Shown: positions 61,301 through 64,000 of the stretch, piece after piece | Position numbering within the stretch: the stretch's first letter is position 1 | How the letters are laid out: every line of letters starts with the position of its first letter | NCBI RefSeq assembly: GCF_040372805.1 | Contig: NZ_BAABWJ010000002.1 | Span: 355,274 to 419,273 of the forward strand | DNA length: 64,000 nucleotides | From: Pseudoteredinibacter isoporae_A | GTDB taxonomy: Bacteria > Pseudomonadota > Gammaproteobacteria > Pseudomonadales > Cellvibrionaceae | Reading direction: 5' to 3' | Notes under the pieces: generated by a model | Told to the model about the DNA's origin: nothing | The model's database searches: none | The model's input: the letters and a program-made list of their open reading frames with translations, nothing else | Program-made: the position numbers and the translations under genes

Positions 61301-61678
61301 GAGCAATCTATACCAGGGGCTCATTTCAAAGGCAGGCACGGAGCTCAAACAACATTGAGTGATCAGTTTGAGCGTGCTGTAAATGGAATAGACCCTGTTA
61401 CACAGCAAGCACGCTACCGTAGAAATGGAAACTTGGTTACTCCCAACTCAACAAGGTTTTTAAGTCATAGGGACCAATACAACGCGATTCAAAGAGCCAC
61501 AACCATTTACCAGAATACTGGCAGTAAGGTTTTGGCAGAGCGACCTATTATATTTAGGTCGCAGGCTGGTGAAGGGTTTTACGGCGGCACTGGAGCGTAT
61601 GATACTTCGTTTAGTGCCCAAGTTTGGTTTAATCGAAATGCAGAGCCAATAACGGCCTTCCCAATTCTTGGACAGTAA
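52310..61678 (+). CDS. Exported Rhs/YD-repeat polymorphic toxin (3,122 residues)
   Basis: ATG directly follows the previous stop, with AGGG about 7 bases before it. A Sec signal peptide spans residues 1-28 (LFILFALLPQFSIA). Residues ~29-1040 are a long N-terminal part that includes a carboxypeptidase-regulatory-like segment (~265-320) and an FG-GAP-like strand (DFDGDRNLDIAVLYQGKYYV, ~416). An Rhs entry domain (ISLEGLGPQLNFIRSYSN, GPGWTHNHNL) lies near 1055-1100. Dozens of YD repeats run to ~2680, then the core-associated end YFGARFYDPAIGRFMTQDTY (~2695). An Ala-rich helical linker (~2740-2950) leads to a variable toxin tip, 2953-3122. Known Rhs proteins form a closed shell around a cleaved C-terminal toxin. 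A Sec signal is unlike classic T6SS-delivered Rhs and points to another export path. The repeat part is richer in GC than the tip. Confidence 0.92.
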   Translation: MSNKMFNNLFKTISLFILFALLPQFSIAEVANFKHRGYVMARGPILGPNDQPILVEVDQYGEELQEIGEVHGALEGVVPTSAVDYQARVESFKLFKENADPGLIKGALVLSTVSENLVAKSEYKSYCESLPQIEVASPVAGEPPVKKDVPCPDVNSSTIKSVYFRSSDTIVDPDVLGPEGPILFQSTIDLRNYEDLSESASDSYVTVLLKKNGDIAREAKGGLFRNTVTYKWGEFLEDGEGGEKASRTLFNQETHDAVIKPIPGVRVFNSLANEVSVTTGEYGEYRLNMYLPVWDCDSFSFDGQMIAEIPYRNFNPKTKNILSTGFYNAVANTYDYYIPTNFDFCYGWSPAYQRQRANVVAILATIAVPIKSRTDLRVDSIILTGEGSIDVEVESTAYDQERAPVQEIDPANNVLHYDFDGDRNLDIAVLYQGKYYVYLGGRPPKYDTEVPDKPIEEDLVRLADHLPDFQDRGLLKSISLEDLQQTDIYVFRASTGQLIHERIGLEEEEFQPFNIVGADEENTESANFYYKFLIRGPTFLERHTGSLEDWWSKTGIKIELFEGRKADYLRMGERVQIVAVNRATGYVGSVTSVLEHSQLDQGTSIAVDISKLVLRPPNLKIRAERTSRTELGLDKGEINRYLIGGEGSALSDDTYIKIDTEWFDHDGNTLPSELPGYSAMLAKVVSPGKLAKDAACGSQLNTIEIKPGVHPQLLKLSGSCDLQNEHYYLYVCGHNIDSEGKDQCFNFNGEGGRPSVYVPVQVPVYDEIATRQRQNAHEYARQDDLLSEAERNREPEPVYRWAYRPEMQFSVYGLKVDAVNSYDVDGAPQYLDLRGERVAEIGAQSTSHVEVLHDLLTSPNGPLSLFSPDKKLVFALGEHEIEATAGEFNRVVFDNIEHLSSLSASDHITLRLFDNNDTHNILWQYTFSPDYSGRSTFTRSYMRGVDTIASRVGSYRIYDVDVESPSKVTVKLYDHEERFERDLIGETDMDAGVHQFLMTREDLEEFVPRAGETDLHMRVIVTPDNGDPEVVVQYKIELNESISGDLLGQIIEHDTLIQRGALSIQRQDISLEGLGPQLNFIRSYSNEAKIENSQGVIGPGWTHNHNLFVQVMRYSDGNQPYGDNLPSWVKDTRDELDDEKPKLLLKAEMEALKTQAVYPSLVTVSNGGIFYRTTLASDWVPQRGRHGELTTNEDGFWLYRSKDGTEYHFEQFDEAKSRLMLDRVVDRNGNTLTYEYTSLGGEKLVSTVTDATGRTLNFRYGIHNYAPRLETVSSSVGIQLNFEYFPNGDPMAGFLKSFNREDFVESYEYEVVNPDPAPNLVAVTDANGRRQSYEYFPWNGSPAHMRARVPGLVPSDLVRKVTYPGGDVAEIKYPEGSDNVREVVDLRGNTTRYTLNAHGNPTLIEEPEGRVTEFDWSVDLGEPDNVMRRKKDRSIDAEWSYEYDVKGNLTKETDPFNNSMIQSWDQRFSVLLTRKDKNGVEYSQTLDDKGNVTATTLSQKVIGEAGGSGSTINESASYDSKGQKLTSTDGRGNVTTYKYDVYGYLKEKKEALGSVTSYQYTDRGLMTQSTDPNGNISRFEYDKLDRLTKKIDPVGNTVEYVYDKKGNKLSETSRDSYLDQSRRLFLSYQYDERDRVVSVTRQGSNNTENYDGRMRYSYDANSNVLRESDWKGQFTEHEYDDLNRRTQTTNALGDDMSYAYEFTSSGLRKTMVDYEGRTTVEQMDKLGRKTSVALPLSFSRSYEYDKTQNLLAQTDENGNRTRFSYNERYQKIAQLDALDGVYLWEYDDAGNLSATVDEEGRRSTYTYDDQNRMTASTDAAGRDSTYGYDANGNLTSETRPYDFAFSYRYNALNQQVGITNPDGGEESKTYTNDGLLVRHQDAEGRTNTMVYGPEQRLYESTDPVGRKTAQSFDLNGNVLTTTLSQSGEGPLTSSNKAYTYDALNRKLSVNEANIRTTNWEYDKVGNVLKVTRPNGRETSSSYDDLNRVLTLTDAKGGITRQSYDGVGNVLSRTDRRNFTYSTEYDALHRPTLKTDPLSQTERLVYDKVGNITQLTDKRDIVTTTTYDGINRPLVETRGGIRLSTRSYAGSGGRETQTLVDANDNTFVTEKDFRGNTLSLTFADSSVQKQRYDLSGFMTEEEDESGFITRYNYFADGRVASSQNPEGETTSYRYDLFGNQRQMTRPLGAVQHRDYDALNRLVRVSDALNQQTQFQYDANDNLLVQTMPGSAPVNFTYDVLNRQLSREHGSLTSSYEYDAEGNLTKTTDPKGQVFSQQFDQLGRLQQQDFPSGSDLSSVTTSYDGNNNPLSVSETTNRGTELYSYAYDTLDRLTRSEQRGQVLTYQYDNNGNRTQLVSPGGSSDYRYDNRNRLSEVQSGSEISRYHYLANSWLERVENANGSQVAYQYDNAGRVVDIQNSLAGGGLLSSFAYQYDNNGNRTQQIEVQNGFADTQSLTTTYSYDTLDRLTSYTENDGSDTKETIYTYFPSYDRKSETVTVGSQTERQRQYVYDNINRLTSISEAAGGEISYLYDRNGNQLSRTDTIDGANDSTLFTYNSRNQLTQVQNGAPGSEASQGQNHYDYRGMRIRQLGSSRGDIEYLYDQKSIVDELQSGSTLAHYTYGDRLLSLNHSGESQFYHYAALGTTANLSDSAGQVKVSYRSDVFGSISKQEGTSVNRQVFTGQEHDENTGLIYFGARFYDPAIGRFMTQDTYLGESNTPPSLHRYLYAYSNPTVYIDLHGYKSVFGDANEQLDNFNDYLDKQNESADNAGAAVAIGVTKAVVKLGQSLNGALDTAANLAQVAAGVDDQQVRDELAATRGAVTNAIDFALNADKTAAVKNLHQQAVDRTSQAFSGDVSAIADVSGAVSGAAAGLRPGGMPRINRGPTVVGTAKAAAQTAQSIAKSKVVSSAVATAEKAITSGGEAVSKLAGAAAVGAKEAVGKVAQSLKSFRKTNVPDTTQLSRGEALRQKYSHLSSSERRAVINERLEGYAANRLDALEQSIPGAHFKGRHGAQTTLSDQFERAVNGIDPVTQQARYRRNGNLVTPNSTRFLSHRDQYNAIQRATTIYQNTGSKVLAERPIIFRSQAGEGFYGGTGAYDTSFSAQVWFNRNAEPITAFPILGQ
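55930..60340 (+). repeat. YD-repeat (Rhs core) region
   Basis: This runs from about residue 1208 to 2677. Short repeats of about 20 residues carry the signature Y.YD..GN...... D..G, for example YEYDVKGNLTKETDP, YTYDDQNRMTASTD, YGYDANGNLTSE and YQYDNNGNRTQL. In known Rhs and TcC proteins these coil into a beta-cage. The DNA is visibly more GC-rich than what follows: the 60 bases from 57601 contain 32 G or C. Confidence 0.92.
61166..61678 (+). other. Variable C-terminal toxin domain of the Rhs protein
   Basis: Residues 2953-3122 begin at an NVP motif. A helical stretch (EALRQKYSHLSSSERRAVIN) is followed by H3005-FKGRH3010-GAQTTL, then STRFLSH (3047-3053), a helix YNAIQRATTIYQ, GEGFYGG and a final TAFPI (T3115). 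Early His, middle S/T and late T-x-F/Y-P recall the RNase A-like CdiA toxins and the wider BECR group of RNA-cleaving toxins. This is a resemblance by eye, not a proven match. The downstream gene at 61695 is the likely antidote. Confidence 0.55.
61168..61178 (+). repeat. Toxin-tip junction repeat, copy 1 (in rhs)
   Basis: TGTTCCAGACA, read as (T)-GTT-CCA-GAC-A, encodes VPD at the point where the Rhs linker passes into the toxin. The same sequence, with A for G, starts both downstream orphan tips in the same codon phase. Confidence 0.6.
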
Positions 61679-61694
61679 TCAGAGGTTTTAGTAC

Positions 61695-62039
61695 GTGTCT
61701 AGAAAATTAGATATTTCAGCAGTAGTCAGTTTAATCAAAGATTTTGATTCAGAAATGCTCAGTGATGAGGATTGGGATCGACTAAAAGAAGTCGATCCTA
61801 GCCAAGAAGCGCAAATTTTAGAGATGTTTCAGGAGTTCATCGTTTCCGGTTATGAAGCTATGGATTCAAAATCGAAGAGCTTGATTAAAGATAGTTTGTA
61901 TGGCGTTTTGTCTTCACCTGAGTTTGATTATTCAAGTATCTTAGATTCGGTTGAAATGCCATTTGAGTCAATAGAGAATCCAAGGAGTTTCTTTTTATTG
62001 TTGTGGTTTGCAATTTTTAGAGAGCAGTTCACCGGATAG
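61695..62039 (+). CDS. Candidate immunity protein for the Rhs toxin tip
   Basis: This is a 114-residue acidic, mostly helical, cytoplasmic protein starting at GTG, with AGAGG at 61681-61685. It begins 16 bases after the rhs stop. I see no recognisable motif; the sequence is rich in Asp, Glu and Ser, as is common for inhibitors of basic nuclease toxins. Position directly after an Rhs toxin end is the standard place for the cognate immunity gene, so the role is inferred from context. Its stop codon is in the same frame as the orphan toxin segment that follows. Confidence 0.75.
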   Translation: MSRKLDISAVVSLIKDFDSEMLSDEDWDRLKEVDPSQEAQILEMFQEFIVSGYEAMDSKSKSLIKDSLYGVLSSPEFDYSSILDSVEMPFESIENPRSFFLLLWFAIFREQFTG

Positions 62040-62041
62040 CA

Positions 62042-62055
62042 AGTTGTTCCAAACA
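62042..62055 (+). repeat. Toxin-tip junction repeat, copy 2
   Basis: AGTTGTTCCAAACA is identical to the copy at 63036-63049. Its last 11 bases match the rhs copy at 61168-61178 with one change. It encodes VVPN in frame with the orphan toxin that follows. Confidence 0.6.
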
Positions 62056-62063
62056 GCAATAGT

Positions 62064-62543
62064 TTGAAGTTTAACTCTCAAGCTGATCCGTTGTTGGATT
62101 CAATGGGGCCAGCTCAGCTAAGTCACCCTGCTGAGTACAAAGCCATACTTAATGATCTTGAAGTTAATAATGTTTCAATTAAATATGGTGATGATTCGAT
62201 AGCGTTCTCTCCAAATACGGCTGGAGGACCATTAGGCAATGAAATACTTTTACCAAATGAGTTTTCTATATCAGCTTTGAGGCATGAATATGGACATTTC
62301 TTGGATCACCAAGCATTAGGTTCTCCACGATATATAGAGTACTTCAAAAAGCCCGAGTTGATTCTTTCCACAGAAAGAAGGCAGTATTTGGGTGAGATTC
62401 GTACGGCCAGGGAGATTGGTGATACGAGTGCAAGAAGAACTCTCATTGAGAACTACCTAAATGAGAAAAACTATATCATTGATCGGTATTATCAGCGGCC
62501 ATATGGCGGCAAAGTCGATACCACTACGGTAGGAGGCAACTAA
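62064..62543 (+). CDS. Orphan Rhs toxin tip with HEYGH metallopeptidase-like motif
   Basis: This is a displaced toxin C-terminus without its Rhs carrier. The frame is open from just after the immunity stop at 62037-62039. The module begins at the VVPN junction (62043); the first usable starts are TTG 62064 or a later ATG, and no ribosome site is visible. From TTG it has 159 residues with H74-E75-Y-G-H78-F-L-D-H, a zinc-binding HExxH motif. The segment before it (NEILLPNEFSISALR) suits the usual helix and edge strand. Likely a zincin-like protease toxin. It is probably silent unless recombined onto the rhs gene. The downstream gene at 62546 is its likely antidote. Confidence 0.6.
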   Translation: MKFNSQADPLLDSMGPAQLSHPAEYKAILNDLEVNNVSIKYGDDSIAFSPNTAGGPLGNEILLPNEFSISALRHEYGHFLDHQALGSPRYIEYFKKPELILSTERRQYLGEIRTAREIGDTSARRTLIENYLNEKNYIIDRYYQRPYGGKVDTTTVGGN

Positions 62544-62545
62544 TT

Positions 62546-63001
62546 ATGTATATGCCAGTAGATCCGAATTCGATTGATGGTATGTGGGATAAGCTTTTGC
62601 AAAGTTTATCCTCTCAAAAAAGCTGCGTAGTTGTTTCTGACGGTCAGGCAAGTGATAAGCCAATAGACCAGAACCTTAGCTATGAAGAAGCAGAAAGTTT
62701 GCTAGCAAAGCTCAAGTCTAGAGAGTATGTGAGGATTGGTAGTTCTCGAATGAATCCAGTTCCAGCGCACTTTGCGATTGAATTCACGGATAGCACCGGT
62801 CGGCTTATGGAACTCATTTCTTTGGTATCAGAAGTTGATCGTTTGAGAAACGATGTGTCTTTGGTATGTCAGTTCTCATTCTTTGAGAATAAGAAGCTGG
62901 AAAAGCTGGTCATACCCTTTGTTATACATGGCGTCGAGGATCCTGAGTTGAAATTTGAAGTTGATGATAGCACCGGAGCAACGGTAGCCTATAGAATTTG
63001 A
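62546..63001 (+). CDS. Candidate immunity protein for the HEYGH orphan toxin
   Basis: This 151-residue, probably cytoplasmic protein lacks a signal peptide. A strong AGGAGG (62531-62536) inside the end of the upstream toxin frame lies 9 bases before the ATG. The sequence alternates helices and strands (FAIEFTDSTGRLMELISLV, then VSLVCQFSFFEN and KLVIPFVIHGVEDPELKFEV). I do not recognise the family. The role is inferred from its place, 2 bases after an orphan toxin tip. Confidence 0.65.
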   Translation: MYMPVDPNSIDGMWDKLLQSLSSQKSCVVVSDGQASDKPIDQNLSYEEAESLLAKLKSREYVRIGSSRMNPVPAHFAIEFTDSTGRLMELISLVSEVDRLRNDVSLVCQFSFFENKKLEKLVIPFVIHGVEDPELKFEVDDSTGATVAYRI

Positions 63002-63035
63002 GTTGAGCTGATTGAGGAACAACTTGATCTTACTC

Positions 63036-63049
63036 AGTTGTTCCAAACA
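63036..63049 (+). repeat. Toxin-tip junction repeat, copy 3
   Basis: AGTTGTTCCAAACA is identical to 62042-62055 and encodes VVPN in frame with the second orphan toxin (open from the TGA at 63025-63027). Confidence 0.6.
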
Positions 63050-63075
63050 ATGCTGCGCCAGGGCCAGTTAACTTT

Positions 63076-63480
63076 ATGGAAGGGTCGGATCGGTTCTTCC
63101 TAAATGCGTCGAAGCGCCCTGATATTGACCCTGATGGATATTTTGATGTTGTGGCGCACGGCTCGCCCAACAAAATTCAAATAGAAACTCCAAATGGCCC
63201 AGTCTTAGTTGATCATCGAACGGCAGGACGTTTGATAGAGCAGCAACCTGGCTACAATGGGCAAAATATTCGATTGTTCTCATGTAGCACTGGTGCTTGT
63301 GATACAGGCTTCGCTCAAAATCTCGCTAATAAATTAAATGTTGAGGTTCAGGCTCCAACGGATCTGCTTTGGGCTTATCCGAACGGAAAAACTTTGGTTG
63401 CACCAAAAGCACCGAATGGACAGCCAAACCTAAATAACCTTGGCGAGATAAAGACCTTTCTACCAAAGAAAGGCCAGTAG
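63076..63480 (+). CDS. Orphan Rhs toxin tip with His/Cys (caspase-like) pattern
   Basis: This is a second displaced toxin end. The in-frame module starts at the VVPN junction (63037); the first ATG is at 63076 and gives 134 residues, with no good ribosome site. FDVVAHGSP (H28) and IRLFSCSTGA (C70) lie 42 residues apart. That is the layout of clan CD cysteine proteases (caspase/CPD-like), where a strand-H-G and a strand-S-C carry the catalytic pair. FAQNLANKLNVEVQAPTDLLWAYPNG completes a compact domain. A protease-type toxin is my inference; the exact family is not certain. The immunity candidate follows 16 bases later. Confidence 0.6.
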   Translation: MEGSDRFFLNASKRPDIDPDGYFDVVAHGSPNKIQIETPNGPVLVDHRTAGRLIEQQPGYNGQNIRLFSCSTGACDTGFAQNLANKLNVEVQAPTDLLWAYPNGKTLVAPKAPNGQPNLNNLGEIKTFLPKKGQ

Positions 63481-63496
63481 TTGGTAGGAGTGATTT

Positions 63497-63856
63497 ATGA
63501 GTGATATAAAAATATGTGAGGAGTGCGGTGCGGATACAGAATATCGAGTGGAAGGGAGTACAGAGGGTTTTTTCTGTACTCAATGTGATTGGGCATTAGT
63601 GACTACTCGAATTTCTGAGATCGCTCAGGATATAACTAAATACAAAATGTATTTGTTATTTGCTGACTCAAAAAATAAAGAGCAACTTAAGGCTGTTTCT
63701 GAGATTGCTAATGTTAATTTTTTACAAGCGAAGAAAATGTTTCAAGAAGATCGAGCGTTGATTGTAGAAGATGAAGCGTTGTCTATAGACAACGCTAGAA
63801 AGTTATTCGATACATTGTCTATTAGGTATGAGATAGAGCCTAACTTTCCTTATTGA
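63497..63856 (+). CDS. Candidate immunity protein with zinc ribbon and L7/L12-like C-terminal domain
   Basis: This 119-residue protein starts at ATG with TAGGAG 6 bases before it. The N-terminal C7-x2-C10 and C27-x2-C30 form a zinc ribbon. The C-terminal half (about 55-118: LKAVSEIANVNFLQAKKMF, later SIDNARKLFDTLSIRYEIEP) resembles the C-terminal domain of ribosomal protein L7/L12, with its K.V..I....L.EAK pattern. That domain is a compact protein-binding fold. Here it probably blocks the upstream orphan toxin. It is the last gene before the terminator. The DNA is AT-rich: 19 of 60 bases are G or C from 63661. Confidence 0.7.
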   Translation: MSDIKICEECGADTEYRVEGSTEGFFCTQCDWALVTTRISEIAQDITKYKMYLLFADSKNKEQLKAVSEIANVNFLQAKKMFQEDRALIVEDEALSIDNARKLFDTLSIRYEIEPNFPY

Positions 63857-63860
63857 TATT

Positions 63861-63894
63861 AAAATCCCAGCTGTAAAAAGCTGGGATTTTTGTT
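63861..63894 (+). terminator. Rho-independent terminator
   Basis: AAAATCCCAGCT (63861-63872) pairs perfectly with AGCTGGGATTTT (63879-63890), with a 6-base loop GTAAAA and a T-rich tail (TTTTTGTTT). The A-run on the left means it could also stop transcription from the other strand. It closes the run of genes that begins at 5401. Confidence 0.93.
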
Positions 63895-63900
63895 TAAGGA

Positions 63901-63969
63901 TTAGTTGTTTGTTGTTGCTCCGCAGTAAGAACCAAACATCCCTCCATAACTCTGACGGGCACTGTCAAC
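63901..63969 (-). pseudogene. Possible degraded 3' end of a convergent gene
   Basis: On the minus strand 22 codons reading VDSARQSYGGMFGSYCG... and ending TTNN precede a TAA at 63901-63903. The composition looks like protein, and the fragment faces a terminator that can work both ways. The frame is closed upstream by another TAA at 63970-63972, and no start lies near. It may be the end of a frameshifted gene or chance. The remaining bases to 64000 hold nothing I can support. Confidence 0.2.
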
Positions 63970-64000
63970 TTAAAGTCGAAACTCAGTCTAAACGCGTATT

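Noticed and set aside
61620..61656. An internal promoter before the first immunity gene (TTGGTT ... AATAAC)
   Set aside because: It has only 3 of 6 and 4 of 6 consensus matches, and such weak pairs are common in AT-rich coding DNA.

Overview
The window looks like a Gammaproteobacterium chromosome of moderate GC, probably marine or free-living. This is inferred from the gene order of a type II secretion system (T2SS) of the Vibrio/Pseudomonas/Alteromonas kind and from very large calcium-type surface proteins. No rRNA or other taxonomic marker is present. Every gene I can support is on the + strand.

Layout. (1) Positions 1-5116 hold the end of a T2SS operon, gspF(partial)-G-H-I-J-K-L-M, tightly packed with overlapping starts and stops. 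(2) A 284-bp gap (5117-5400) holds no clear terminator, one good sigma-70-type promoter candidate and a leader with two adjacent hairpins. (3) One 33.4-kb gene (5401-38784) encodes an exported protein of 11,127 residues. It consists of about 20 bacterial Ig-like domains, then seven copies of a four-domain block (beta-propeller, SbsA-like Ig, TIG, TIG), then more Ig-like domains, two further propellers, invasin-like domains and a thrombospondin type 3 (TSP3) calcium-binding tail. (4) A stop/start overlap leads to a roughly 1,785-residue exported protein with a duplicated glycine-rich beta-solenoid-like module. (5) Two parvulin-family lipoproteins follow (peptidyl-prolyl isomerase/chaperones, the second degenerate). 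(6) Then comes a 2,158-residue LamG/PKD/TSP3/FN3 protein. (7) Last is a 3,122-residue YD-repeat/Rhs protein with a Sec signal peptide and a C-terminal toxin, followed by its immunity candidate, two displaced orphan toxin tips each with an immunity candidate, and a strong terminator at 63861-63894.

From 5401 to 63856 the genes are separated by 0-75 bases, or overlap, with no visible internal terminator. The simplest reading is one transcription unit of about 58.6 kb. Large Sec-exported beta-rich proteins, two periplasmic folding lipoproteins and an Rhs polymorphic toxin in one unit, directly downstream of T2SS genes, suggest a dedicated surface or secreted toxin-display apparatus. That the T2SS exports these proteins is inferred from position only.

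The right end (63901-64000) has no supported gene, only a short minus-strand fragment that may be the degraded end of a convergent gene. Domain names are judged by eye from sequence motifs; no database search was possible.
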